Below are positions 41,729-54,814 of a stretch of 64,000 bases of DNA, piece after piece. The notes beneath the pieces are model-generated. The model saw nothing but the letters and a program-made list of their open reading frames with translations, searched no databases and was not told where the DNA came from. Where the stretch lies: assembly GCA_963989245.1 (NCBI GenBank), contig OZ022351.1:28625726-28689725 (forward strand), in the 5' to 3' direction. This DNA comes from Nansenia antarctica (Eukaryota > Chordata > Actinopteri > Argentiniformes > Microstomatidae). Positions within the stretch are counted from its first letter, which is position 1, and every line of letters begins with the position of its first letter. Both the position numbers and the translations under genes were made by a program.

Positions 41729-41949
41729 CAGCCGTAAGTAAGGGAACTCCTCCTGCCAGTCCCCCCCCCCCCCCCCCCCCCACAAAAGCGTCCCATGAAG
41801 TCTCACCTGACCCCCCATGAGGGCGGCGATGTGGCAGGTCTTCCCCCCCGGGGCAGCACACATGTCCAGGATACGTTCTCCTGGCCGGGGCCCCAGCACA
41901 TGACCCACCACCACTGACGGAAGGTTCTGGAGGCAGGGAGAGATGGGGG

Positions 41950-41955
41950 GGGGTG

Positions 41956-41990
<35 letters not shown>

Positions 41991-42540
41991 TCATTGTATT
42001 TATATAGAGCTTTTCCGAGGCTCAAAGACGCTGACAATATGGGAGAAACCTAAAACACAGAAACAACAAGCAACAGATAGCATGAGCACATAGAACACAG
42101 AGTTAACGAACAGGCACAGGGAACAATTAACACAGCAATGTCCAGGGGGGGGGTAGGGGAGGTTGTATGCATGTCCAGGGGGGGAGGGGAGGGGGGGGTG
42201 GCAGGGTTAGGGGAGATGGTTAGGGGTAGGGGAGGTTGTATGCATGGGAGAACAGGTAGGCATTGAGGTGGGACTTAAAAGTGGAGAGTGAGGGTGAGTC
42301 TCTGATAGGGCTTACACACCGGCAGTTCCGAACGCCGGTTCGCGTTCCCGTTCGGAAACCTCCGAACGTTGGCGCTGTCTGGCGAACGATACACTGGTAT
42401 GAACGCGGGCTCGTTCGCCAGACAGCGCCAACGTTCGGAGGTTTCCGAACGCGAACGCGAACCGGCGTTCGGAACTGCCGGTGTGAAAGCCCTATGAGTG
42501 GATGAGGGGGTGTATCAATGGGCAGACTCAAGAGCTGACT
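41950..42540 (-). mobile_element. L2-type LINE 3' fragment interrupted by MITE (copy B)
   Basis: Counterpart of 11905-12470, with a short local duplication of GGTAGGGGAGGTTGTATGCA at 42152 and 42224 that is absent in A. Confidence 0.65.
42307..42494. mobile_element. Foldback MITE (copy B)
   Basis: As 12232-12414 but with an extra GCGAAC in the right arm. Confidence 0.85.
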
Positions 42541-42819
42541 ACTCCTGTCCCAAACCAGACAAGAGGACGTACCTGTAGAAACACCAGGCTGGGAAGCACG
42601 CCGTCAAAAGAGGGGCTCTGGTACAGGGGCTCCACCATCCTGATGCCGACCCCCCTAGAACAGGCAGACGACGGAGGCGTTATGTAAGAACATCTTTCTT
42701 CACAAGAGTTCATGACGCTTCTTAACAGCTTGAGTATGCTTCTTACTGGGACTTAATATGCACATTCATGTTGAATTCTTTCCTACAATATTTTTTTTGG
42801 GGGGGGGGGGTTTCGACCA

Positions 42820-42871
42820 AAACACCCTCAAAAGCGTCTTTGGGTGTCTAGAAAAGCCCTATATAAGTCTA

Positions 42872-42925
<54 letters not shown>

Positions 42926-43193
42926 GACCGCCAGGACCAAGCTCCGGACCTGGGGTGATGGGGCCTTTTCAGCCGCAGCCCCGTCCCTCTGGAACGCCCT
43001 CCCCGACCACATCAGACAGGCCAACACCCTGCCAACATTTACACAGGCCCTCAAAACCCACCTCTTCAAGCTCACCTTCATCAGTTAACCCTCTCCCCCT
43101 CTCCCCTTCCCATGTGTCCCCAACATTAATACTCAATCTTTTCAGTTTGTAAAGCGTCTTTGAGTGTCTAGAAAAGCACTATATAAGTCTAAT

Positions 43194-43228
<35 letters not shown>
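42820..43228 (+). mobile_element. L2-type LINE 3' end (copy B)
   Basis: Counterpart of 12740-13160, with longer first and shorter second (ATT)n tails. Confidence 0.7.
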
Positions 43229-43974
43229 TCCTGAAGCAGCCATCATATCGAGAAAGAAACACAGCTCTACAAAGAAAGAACTCCCTAACCCAGAGCATGG
43301 AAGTGTGTCTGTCCACTTACTTGACCGGTTCGTCCGAGCAGAAGATTCTAGAACGGTCCATCTCAGAGATTCCATTCCCCAGGAACGTTTTCTTGCCCTG
43401 GAAGTCCTTGGCCCCCCGCGTGCACTTCCCCTCCAGGTCTGAGAACACCGACACCTCGGCCCCCGCCTTCATGACTGAGGACAAAACACACCGCTGCTTA
43501 AAGTCTCACAGGCTGTTGATGTCATGACTTTATAGGCAATATCATCTTTTATGATGTCAACAGGCATAATAAAGGGCCGATTCACGCCTCGTCGATAACA
43601 ATGCAACCAGGTTGCCTCGATCTATCGATTTCTCAATGAGCGACCTGCCGCATAGATGTTGCACCCCATTGATTGGTTGGTTAGTGAACGGAGGCAGAGC
43701 TGAAACACTTCTATCAGGAGCTAAAAGCACCGACACAAACTATCCTGAGGTAAATACAGGCAGCCTTTGTTTACTAGCTAGACAGCTAGCTATGTTTGTT
43801 AGTTAGCCACTACTTCTACCCTACTTTGACAGCAGCTGTTCTCAACCATTCATTATGTCATCGGTAATAAGAAAGCCAAATATGGGTGTATGGGTGTTCT
43901 ATCTAGAGAACATGACACCATTGTGTTTAGGCTACGTAGACGTATGAATCACACAGAGTACACAAACGCGTACT

Positions 43975-44100
43975 AGTCGCCTCTGTGGCTCAGTTGGTAG
44001 AGCACAGCGCTAACAACGCTTAGGTTGTGGGTTCGATTCCCGCTGGGACCATATATGCTAAAATGTAAGTCGCTTTGGATAAAAGCGTCAGCTAAATCAC
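43975..44100 (+). mobile_element. tRNA-derived SINE (copy B)
   Basis: Counterpart of 13933-14060, with a much shorter (TA)n tail. Confidence 0.78.
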
Positions 44101-44712
44101 ATATATTATTATTATTATATTATATATATACTATATATACAGTATATATATATATATATAATATTATAGTCACACAAGTGTCTCAAAATAATGTAGAGGC
44201 CTTAAGCTCCACGAAAAGGATCCTAACATGAGGCTAACATCGACGGCTGAGTGCAGCTGCTGTATCTGTATCTGTCTTCTTGTATCTGTATTTTTTTCCT
44301 TTTAATGACAGACACAGTAGAGATTATGACAGGAAGGATGGGTAAAATGGTCAGCACTTTAATCCACTACGCCACCTAAGCACCCCTGCTGTATTTCCTC
44401 TCACACTTGGGCGTAGCGAGGATCCCGGGGGCGAAGACGTGGGCTCCCCTCAGGACGGCACTGCCACACTGGGCCCCCACGATCACCTCAGACCGCAGCT
44501 GGGCCACTGGCCTGGGGGGGGGTTCAGAGGTCAAAGGCCAGTCAAACACCAACACACATGTCATATCTTGCACTATAAACACATACCACCCACACAGGAA
44601 GTGACGGTAGTCTCTGTGACACGATGACCTCCCATGTGTAAACTTTCATCAGAGGGTCTCACAAAACCCTGTGGGAAACAGTGAGTTGTTGTTGTCAAAG
44701 GAAGGCAACTCC

Positions 44713-44880
44713 GGGGGGGGGGGGGTACTCCACCAATGTCACTAAAGGAAAATCCAGGCTTATTTTTTATAAGTCTCGCGAGACTTACCAAAAATAAATC
44801 CAGGTTTTTTTGACAAGTCTCGAGAAACTTCTCAAAATAAGCCTGGATTTTCCTTTAGCGACGTTGATGGAATACCCCCC
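44713..44880. mobile_element. MITE (copy B of 14790-14958)
   Basis: Same arms and centre as copy A, with a shorter flanking poly(G). Confidence 0.75.
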
Positions 44881-45560
44881 AGACCAGTGGAGAGAGTGAC
44901 GGGGTTCCTACAAGTTTCAACAAGTAACATTTAAGACCTTTTTAGACTTCTTTGAATATAATTTTAGACCTATTCGCACCACCATAGGATAGCTTTTTGT
45001 CATCCTCGAGGTGATGAAATTAGGGGTTTCACTGCCATACAGACAAAAAAGGAAGCGAATTGGCATTTTTTGGGTTCCAGCTTGATTCATTTCCGCGTTA
45101 ATAGATGTGGTCGGACTGATTTCCTTGCAGGATCTCATTTTTAAAACCTAGCACCTCATTTTTAGACCGAATAACTGACATTTGTGACCTTTTTAGGCCT
45201 TATGAATTGGATTGCTGGATTTTAGACTTAACAGCTTTTTAAGACCAGCGCGGGAACCCTGCGTCTGTGGCTGTGTTTTCCCTCTGTTGAAGCGGCCTCC
45301 TATCTGGCCGACATTTGGCACGGCGCTCCTCACATACCTCGGGCCGACGACAGGAAGGAGCAGCACATCTGGAATGTGCGGGTGGGGGAGAATGGTAACC
45401 ATGGAGACGCTCTCACTCTGAGTACCACACATCTGGAAGAACACGCAGGGTCAGGGTCAGAGCTGAGGCGCACGCATACGCAAACAAACACAGACTGTGT
45501 TGACATCATAAATAAACACACACTCTCACACACTCTCACACTCTCAGACACACACACACA

Positions 45561-46645
45561 CAGGGGCGCCGCTAAGGGGGTGGTAAGTTAGGACGATTCT
45601 AAGGGCCCAGCACTGACAGGGGCCCATGAGAATCTTAAAAAAAAATATATATATATATATTATCATAAGGACGTTAATGTAGCCGACTTCAAATTATAAT
45701 TCTATGTATTAAACTATAAAATTGCCTATTTAAAAAAAGTCACAAAAGAAACAAACTGGAGTTTTGTTTCTCTATGTTTAACAAAAGTAAGCCTTAAGTT
45801 TTAAGCCTAAAATTAAGGAGAGCAGAGGTGGGGGGGTAGTGTTTTTTTTATTAAAATTTAAAAAATTAAGAGGTAAAGAGGCAGAAGAAGAAGAGCAAGA
45901 AGTAACAAAGGACAATGACAGCCGCACAGCAAGTTGGCTTCATCACTAGATTTCAAGGATCTTATTAAAGATTTTGCTACTAAGAAGGCCCAGCGTTTAG
46001 CTTTGATTTGATTTGATCTCTTTACTCCTATCTTGAATCGTTGTGCATTAGGCTAGATATAGTTTTTAGCTCTCCAGGTATACTATTCCACAGTACTGCC
46101 GCAGTGTAAAAATAAAAATCTTCCCATTTCACTATTCAATTTCGCTGGCACCATGTCTGTGTTGCTCCCTTTTGTATAAGACACGTTTGTCTTTGTGTGA
46201 AACAAGCAATGCTGAGTCAGTAAATATCTCTCTGCTGTAATTCTTCATTGATCTAATCCTGACAGTATTATGGCCAACTGATCTTTACAAGATCTACATT
46301 TATTTAGACACAATACCACCCCATTAAAATTATATTTTTTACTTTTTGTGTGATTTATACTTTTATAATTGGGTTCCAATCTTCATTTAATTATACTTTT
46401 GTCCTTGTGTTGTTCAAGTCTTAATTTAATAAGTTAAAGAATGTTGAGATTTCTTTGCTGAATTGTTGATTCCTGTATTAACTGTAATTTTAAATTACAT
46501 TTACAAAAGATGTCCATCATTGGATTTCTTGCAGTGCATCAATAGTTCATCAACTTCAACTGGGTTTAGGTTGATGGGTGGTTTAGGTGGGGGGGCCCAA
46601 AATCATATTCTGTCATGGGGCCCAGAATCTCTAGCGGCGCCCCTG
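45561..46645. mobile_element. 1,085-bp nonautonomous hAT-like transposon, private to copy B
   Basis: Ends CAGGGGCGCCGCTAAGG and its inverse CTAGCGGCGCCCCTG. Flanked by 8-bp CACACACA on both sides inside the (CA)n of NSUN6 intron 2; the flank is a repeat, so the duplication is not diagnostic. Interior has no ORF. GGGCCC motifs lie just inside both ends. Absent from segment A. Confidence 0.85.
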
Positions 46646-47039
46646 CACACACACACACACTCACACTCAGACACACACACACACACACACACACTCACAC
46701 ACTCACACACAACTTCTTAAATCTAAGCCAGTCTGCACTGTCTCTATACTGACAGACACAGGTCTGTATCCACATTGAAAAAACAAACGTTGAATTACCG
46801 CCACATTTCTGTTACTCCATGTCAGTGCGTTGCGTTTCTCTCTCACCTCACTGCAGACGTCACAGTCTCACCTGTTTCAGTTCTTCCTCCAGCTGGTGGC
46901 GGATCTCCTCCAGGGGCGCCAGGTGAGTGCTGGCCCGAACACAGGTGAAGGCGGGCGGGTGGGACAGGCAGGACAGCAGCCTCTGGAACCTCCGCTCCGC
47001 CTCCCCCAGCCCCACTGCAGCCAACAGCTGGACCCAAAC

Positions 47040-47041
47040 AC

Positions 47042-47082
<41 letters not shown>

Positions 47083-47380
47083 CTTTTTATTTGTATAGCG
47101 CTTTTCCTGCAAACGTTGCCGCTCAAAGTGCTCCAATCATTATATAATCATCATTGAATTATTTAGTCATTTAAAGGCAATATTAAAAAGATGGGTTTTT
47201 AGTCTTGACTTGAATATGTGTTGAGGTTTGCATCCCTAATGTAAACTGGCAGTGCATTCCACAATCTGGGTGCATAACATGAGAATGCAGCCTCACTAGA
47301 AGACGTTAACGTCAGACAAATTGTTGTACCCTCTGTTCTGGCATTCATTATCATTCATTATCCATGGTGATCTGACAGAG
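47040..47380 (-). mobile_element. Degenerate L2-type LINE 3' end (copy B)
   Basis: Counterpart of 16036-16372. Confidence 0.65.
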
Positions 47381-48644
47381 TAAAAGCTTCGCAGTCTTTA
47401 ATGTGACGTAGAGGTCCTTCCTGATTGGCTGCTTTAGATATCTAGCTACGTCAGTCAGTATATATCTGACAGGCTGTGAGTGTCAGTGCAGACAAGTTAA
47501 CCCCTGACCTCGTGGTTTATGAAGGCATTCCTCAGGTAATCGTGAACTTCTGGCTTCAGTGCAATTCGTGGGAAAACGGACATTTCTTTACGCACTAGAG
47601 TTTAAAGATGATAAAAAAAATAAATATAAAGTCAATCTCGACTTGAACAAAGAAGGCTTGCAACTCCCTGACCATCATAATAATCATAATCATAATCCAT
47701 AATAATAATCATAATAATCATAATCCCTGTGTCATCATAATATTGTTTTATTAGTAGAATCCCCATTAGCTATATAACACTGGCAGTTACACGAACCGCT
47801 TCTTATTGTGGCTGACATACACTTTAACATTCAGAGTGAGAAGATTTGAGTATAATTATACAAAGTCATGGATTAGAGTCAAAAAGCCTTTAACCCGTTT
47901 CCACGTTACTCACATTTGGACACGGACCTGCTTCGTCCGACACTTCCTCATACGTCATAGATATGTGTGCACGTGGTGTAGCTGGTAGTTGTAGTTCTCA
48001 TGTTTATAATGTAGTCCGTTCTCTCACGCATGACATTTCAATGATAATTCTACTATGTGCTGGACTGGTACTTTACTGGTGTGATGTAATGATTGGGAAT
48101 ACGGTCAATTACATTTGCAGGAAAAGTGCTATACAAATAAAAGTTATTATTATTATTATTATCAACCATTCATAATAAATAATTTAAATGTAATAAACTC
48201 ATATCACAGAGAATTGATACCCAGCCTGATTACTCTTTATAAAACATCACAACGTTTTGGGATTCTCATAGATTTTTATTGAAGTTCAACATCATTTTTC
48301 AGCTTTGCAAACCTGATTACCAATGCAGGCAACTATGAAGGTGGTCTCTGGAGAGGCTCAAACAACAAAAAACAAACAAACCCCAAAAAAATCTTCAGGC
48401 TTCTCGGCTCAAAACCGTTAGGCAAAGGTAAGATGATGCTGTAATGGGACCAGATAGACCAGATAGAAGGCCCTCACTACTCTGGCTACTCGTCGATGTG
48501 TCAGACGATGTATTCATGTCGATGTATTCATGTATTTGCCAGACTGACAACGAGAGGTGTCTCGTGATCACTTATCACAGTCATCAGACATGGTGATGTC
48601 ATAATTAGCGCTCAGGTGACATCACAGTACACACACACTCTCTT

Positions 48645-48675
<31 letters not shown>

Positions 48676-48964
48676 ATGTTGTTTTCCCTTACAATGTAGC
48701 AGAAGCAGAAGGTCAAACAGAAAATGATGATACACCACCAACGCCTAGACTTCTCTTCTGCTCAAGGAGAACCACTCCGCTCAGCCTAAAAAAAACCTCC
48801 ATAATAATTCAAGCATAATTCAAGATAAAAAAAAGTGTCAGTAGTACAGTTTACATTCCATCGATCTGTCAAAGTATTCACTGTGTAGTACAGAATGGAC
48901 AAGCGGAAGATAACCTGCAAAGACACAGAGGGGACCGTCAAAAAGCCACACGTTACCTTTAGAC

Positions 48965-49223
48965 CAGGGCCGGTCCTAGGCATTTAGGTGCCCTAGGTAT
49001 GATTTGATGCCCCCTCCCCCAAAATTTTAGGGGTGCCACCACCACATTAAGCCACCAGCACTGCCTCATCACCACCCACACATTCAACAGTAAAAATATG
49101 GACAACAATGGTTTCAAGACAAAACTATTGTATATATTATTGTTTATTTTTTCTGTTGGCGCCCTCCAGGCATTTGGCACCCTAGGCGATCGCCTAGTTC
49201 GCCTATGCCTAGGACCGGCCCTG
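48965..49223. mobile_element. Short DNA transposon with long TIRs (copy B)
   Basis: Counterpart of 17948-18206, almost identical. Confidence 0.8.
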
Positions 49224-49266
49224 CTGTGACAGGCTGTGAAGGTGTCCTGAAAAGCCTTCCCTTTAC

Positions 49267-49596
49267 CCAGCCTGGGCGATTGGCCCACTCCTATGGAGAC
49301 TAGAGCCAGTTGTAGGGTGGAGCCTAGACCTCCACAACCTCCCAGTTTGGTGGACCGGTCTACCCAATGCAGCTTGGGCTCACGTCAAAAGAGGAGAGGT
49401 AAAATAAAGCGCAAGGATTCGTCTTACACAGATGAGGAGGCTTAAACGTGTGAAAAAGCTACGGGAGGTCAGCTCAGATCAAAACTCAGACTCCAGATTA
49501 TCAGACTCATCAACAAGTTGCCAGAGCAGTGAGATTAATGATGAGGTGATGACCCGCGAGGCTCACAGAGACAGTCCTGAAAGTCCTTGGTTATAA
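49267..49596 (+). pseudogene. Unidentified Ser-rich coding-like fragment (copy B)
   Basis: Counterpart of 18250-18579 with the same frameshift at the DEEA/LKRV junction, so the shift predates the duplication. Confidence 0.35.
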
Positions 49597-50570
49597 TTTT
49601 TAGATGACTAAATCTAAATCTAAATCTAAGTGTCTTTGTAGGACAATCTACTCTGTATACTGCAATTACACCTAGTGACAATAGTGGCAAACGCACAAGC
49701 AACAAAAGATAACCACAAGTGTAATTATTTTCTTTATTAATAAAGATTTTTAAATGATGTTACCCATTGTATTATCTTAGTTTAAACAAAATGTATTTTT
49801 TAATTCTGTTTATTGATCCATCTAAACAATTGCATTAGACATACAGAGTGCTCCCACAAACACATACAGTGTAAACATACAGTAACAATATTGACACTCA
49901 GCGCTCTGAGCTCTGTAATCAGTAATCACACGAATGGAATTAGTTAATGGAGAGCATGTAAAACCTATAATCGTTGATCATGAAATAAAACATTGCAACA
50001 AGCACTATGCAGACATCTTACTGATTACAGCCAAACATTGTACAGAATCATAGACAGAGAAAATACATTTGATTCTTCTTAATAACTTTAAATGTCATAC
50101 AAATAACAGTAAAAGTAAATTCTAGGCAAGGCAAGTTTATTTGTATAGGAAAAAATACATTGATAGAAATGTTTGTGTTTAATCATAACTGCTGCAAAAC
50201 ATGAAGGTTTTTAGCTTAGTTTAAATATTTTAAGGGTTTGGGCCTGTTCTAAACAATCAAGATCCGGTTATTGAGAATACATCAACATTAAAATTAAATT
50301 GCAAATGGACAGAGATTTAATTAATTAAAGACAAGCATAACAAATAAATGTGGAAACATTGCAGCTGACTTTGAACTTCCTACATCTAACATTCTAAGTC
50401 AGTTCTAAACAATAATACAAATGAAAATTGTGTAATCATTATGTTAAACCTGTAAGGTCAGATTTCTGTTGAACTGTTAAAAGAACATGAGAGGGTGATG
50501 TCATTGTGTTTATTTTCTTGAATCATTTTCTATTCTAATCTATCATATGTAAGATGAAAGCTCCCAAAGT

Positions 50571-53461
50571 TCACTCATTCTTTTTTCTTAAGCTTATGGT
50601 CTCTAAGGTGTCCAAGGCAGAGAAAAACTTCTTCATGCTTTTGACACCCATTACCCAAAACATTTGATTCAAATTGTCATCATCCCCATCATCTTCATCA
50701 CAATTTTCATCTGCATACAGAGCTGAATTGTTGAATTTGTAGTGAACTGGAAGACCCTGAGGTGTCTTAGGACATGGTACTCCAGTGACATTGATTGCCT
50801 CCAGAACAGGTGCTCTTTGGCCATCTGCAAATGTCACTAAGATCTGAATGTTTTCTGCTACATCTTTGCCAAAAAGTGAGAATATCCAACAAAACACATC
50901 TTTTTGGGTATATGTAAGTCGTGCCAGAGAGGCCTGAGCTACGAAACAAACTGCGTCGATTTCGCTGACACCTCCTTGAGAGGCAAGGAGACCATGTATC
51001 TGCTTAACGATCTCAAGGTGTCTGGTTATTCCACGAGTGTCGCCAAAACCGGGGGTGTCAATAATGGTGATGGAGTATGGGATTTGAAATCCCTCTTGGT
51101 GGTTGATTTTGTAAACAGTGACCAACGACGTCTGGCTCTCTGTCTGTGATTTTGGTTCCTCATCAATCAATTTGAATCTGAACCCATCGTCCCACTGAAC
51201 ACCAAGGATGTAGTTGATCATCCCGTTGATCAGAGTTGTCTTTCCTGCTCCTGTTGCTCCGAGGGCCATAATGGTGCGATTACGTCTTATACTTTCTTTG
51301 CCAAAACTGTAACTCTCAAACCCCTCTTCATTCACTGGTTCTTTTTTCAGAGGTATCTTGTAAATGGACAGGCATCCTTTATCTCCTGACTTCCTTATCT
51401 CTTTACTTTTATTTTTTATGGATTCAGCCAATCGTGTAATCTCAAGCGTGGTAGAGGCAGTGACTGCTACAGTTTCTTTGCTTCTGCCAGCTGGACCGCA
51501 GTCACAGGTAACTTTTACTGCATATTCTGTCATTGGCTGCAGTCCACTGATGATGCACCTTTCATCTTTAGATGGAATTTCCTTCCACTCAGTTTCCTCC
51601 TTTTTCACGTCAGGTGACACGTTTGCATATTTCACAATGTAACCCTCTACATTGACTCCTTTCGCAATCTCAGTAGGCTTCTGCCAGAGAACTACAAATT
51701 CAGTGGAAGATGATTTAATTTCAGGTTTTCCAGGTGGATTTGTGGGCAAGGTTTTGATGACGTCACTGACCTCACTGTCTGGACCTTGCCCCGCTGAACA
51801 AACTGCTTTGTATCTGAACTTGTACTTTGTGTTTGGAATCAAACTGGATAAGGTGTATGTTTGATCAGCTTTGGATGCTTCGTCTTGTTCCCAGCTGTCT
51901 TGTCCCTCTACAGAGTACTCAATGGAGTAGTGGGTGACATCCTGTAGTCCGAGTTCTGGTGGGTTTATGTTCACTGTCACACTGCTATGTGTTCTGTCAC
52001 TTGCTGTCGGTGTTTCAGGCCTCGAAGGTGGCTCAAAGTCCTCAGAGATTGGAAACCCGTCTTTATAAAGGTAAATACTGGCACCTTCTTGTTCCTCATT
52101 TGTTGTAGCAGTTATTAGGAAACTGGTGGCCTTGTTCTCCTTGTTGGCCACTGCAAAATCTGAGAAAAGTTTAGCTTTTCTTCTCATTTTGTCTGATACA
52201 CCCTTTGAAGAGTACCACTGTTTCGGGAGCGTGGATGGTGTAGATGTGCCTTCTGAGCTGGGTGGTTCCCTCAAGGAGTTCTTTAGAACTGTGAGATAGG
52301 GTTCACTCTCTAATGAGGTGAAAGTGAAACATACAGCGTGCTTCACTCCTCGACACAGGACCTCGTTGTCAAGTTCACTCGTGGTTTTGGCTATCGTTAT
52401 AAACTCATTTGTGCCTTTCATCATGTCGATGTAGGATCTCAAGACAATCATCTCTCTGTCCTTACCATCCATCCACTCACTGAGGTTTTTGCTGTTGAAT
52501 GGAGAACTGTGCCTTCTTTGTAAAACCTCTGCAAGCACACACTCCTCCGCTCCTCCTCCCCGAATAGATGGAAGTGTCTTGGCCAAGGTCCCCTGTAGTG
52601 TAAGCTTGTACTGAAGGCCCATTTGTTTGAAGTCTTTCACTTTTCTGGCAATCTCTGGAAAGTACTGTACAACATTGTTTTTCAGTGCATCATTGCATCG
52701 GGTATTGAGGTCACTGAAGTACTCTAAATCACTCTGTGCTTGCATCACTAAACCAATGCTGATCTGGCGAACTATTTTTGCAGCAGAGGAATCCAACTTA
52801 TTTAAGGGATACAGCCACACCTGCAGTGGTACGGCATTCTCTCCTTGTTCACCCAGCAGTTTTGGAAGACTTTGGTAAACTTGTATGGCATCCTGAAAAG
52901 TTACTGGATTGTTCTCAAGAGCAAAGTCCCCATGGAATGTGCAGGAGAATTTCTCAGTTTTAGCGAAGTCGGTGGCTTTCATTTCTAGAGAACCCTGACC
53001 TTCAATTGGAACCGAAGGAATCTTATTTACCTCAATCTTCAGGTTTCCTTCAATGTCTTCACAGTCTTCTTTCTCAGACACTTCACGGTCAAATATAAAG
53101 AATGCCTGTGCTCCATACTGGATACCTGTGACCACATGTGTTGCCATGCCATCGTCAAACACATATGGGTGTTTCACATTACCAGTTGTTTGAATTGTCA
53201 GTTGTTTGAATTTTGTTGTAGTTTTGTATTTCAGTGTTACTCTTGCCTGATTTTTGGAAGCTTTTGAATCAGTCAGATACTTGGCTGAACCATCAACGCT
53301 AACCAGTCCACCTAAGAAACTTGCCTTTAGTGAGGCCGTAACGTTCAATGCAGAAGACTTGGCTTCGACGGAATCAGATGCAATAACCTCAAAGTCAGTA
53401 CTCTTTGTAGGAATCTCGTTTGTATGCGTTTGCAGTTCCTCTTTGTCCCACAATGTAACAC
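50571..53461 (-). CDS. SNTX-FN3-GTPase protein, copy B, main coding exon
   Basis: Joined to 57822-57741 it predicts 990 residues with the same domain order as copy A. The frame is uninterrupted, and G1 (GATGAGKTTL) and G3 (DTPGFGDT) motifs are retained. Differences from A include TIQTTG for TMNHLGRG in the perforin-like domain (near residue 118), a few substitutions near G3 (RHLE for RDHE), and a shorter C-terminal tail. The intact frame and small number of changes suggest both copies are functional or very recently duplicated. The poly(A) signal is at 50514-50509. Confidence 0.88.
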
Positions 53462-53639
53462 CTGCAATGACAAAATGTGTGAAAATAGTTGGATAGTTGG
53501 AAATCATTATTATACACAAACAAAATATTTGAACACGTTAACATAAGCAGTTACACCAGTTCTGTCAGGAGGAATGGGCCAAAATTCCACCAACTTATTC
53601 TGGGAAGCTTGTGGAATATGGAAGCATATAGTGGACTTA

Positions 53640-54500
53640 ATTCAAATGTTAATGCAATTTGAGATTGCATTTGCATGTTCCACTTTTGCATGCATTCTTT
53701 CAGACAATATTCAAATTCAAATGCAATTCTAATGATTTGCATTTTCATGTACCTGATGTGCACATTCGCTGTCAATATTAAAATGATAATGCAAAGCCAT
53801 TTGACATTTAATTTTCAAAGTCATGCACTGCTTTGTAGCTGACAAAGTTCATTCTAATGGGAAAATGACTATGCAATCCCAAAATAGCATATTCATTTGC
53901 CACTTTTGCCTGCGTTATTTGAGTCAATATTCAAATTGTAATGCAATAATGTGATACGCAATTGCATTTACATGTTCTAGTAAACACATCCGCTTTGTAG
54001 CTGACAAAATTCAAATTTTCATTCAAATGTGAAAATTACTATGCAATCCCAAAATAGTATATTAATTTGCCACTTTTGCCTGCGTTATTTGAGTCAATAT
54101 TCAAATTGTAATGCAATAATGTGATTAGCAATTGCATTTACATGTTCTAGGAAACACATCCGCTTTACAGCTGACAAAATTCAAACTCTCTATGCAATTC
54201 TCATGTTCTACCGGCCTGTCAGTCATTCTCTGGGGGCAGGACAACGTTTAACGCGCAGACCGGAAAAAGCGGCAATTCATAAGGTAATTCATTCCCTCAA
54301 TACAAACGGATATGGATTCTGGCCTGTAGGTGCTTTACAATTGCAATATTGGGTTTTAGCCATGGAAAAATTCAGATTTATGAACAAAACAGAAATAATA
54401 TTAATATAAAAAATGTTAAGATGTTTTTTCGTTAAATAAATAAATAAATAAATAAAATAAATATAATTATTGCTTTTTAAAATCTCTCTCTCTTCTCTCA
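53640..54500. repeat. AT-rich repeat with ~170-bp units (copy B, one extra unit)
   Basis: GAAAATGACTATGCAATCCC at 53861 recurs as GAAAATTACTATGCAATCCC at 54031. Segment A has a single such unit. Confidence 0.65.
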
Positions 54501-54814
54501 AATTATTGGGGAGGCCAGGCCTCCTCCACCTCTATGGAGGAGCCTCCACTGATATATATGTAATATATATGTAGTGGGATATCTTCCACTACAGTATCAA
54601 AATAAATATATACTATTTATATAATACTATTTTGTATGGAAAAACAAAACACACTTTCTAAACACGTTGTCTTACTAGCAAGCTACTATTACTAGCATAG
54701 AAATGGGCACGAAGTTTGTGTTTGTGAGCGCCTGTGCATGTCTGTAAATATATAAATATAACATATACTGTATATTCCTTGCGAGACAGCAGTTTGTGAA
54801 GCTGAGTAACTTCT

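Larger units (their letters stand above)
41807..47583 (-). pseudogene. nsun6: NSUN6 5' partial duplicate (exons 1-7 only)
   Basis: The exons at 47583-47509, 47027-46872, 45432-45338, 44511-44405, 43474-43321, 42654-42573 and 41926-41807 all keep their splice sites and open phases. It includes the PUA domain and AdoMet loop but lacks exons 8 to 11, hence both catalytic cysteines (DAPCSG and STCT). The duplication edge at 41352 lies in the intron after exon 7. A transcript could end in an unrelated 3' sequence or splice onward across 30 kb into segment A. Methyltransferase activity is impossible without those exons. Confidence 0.9.
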
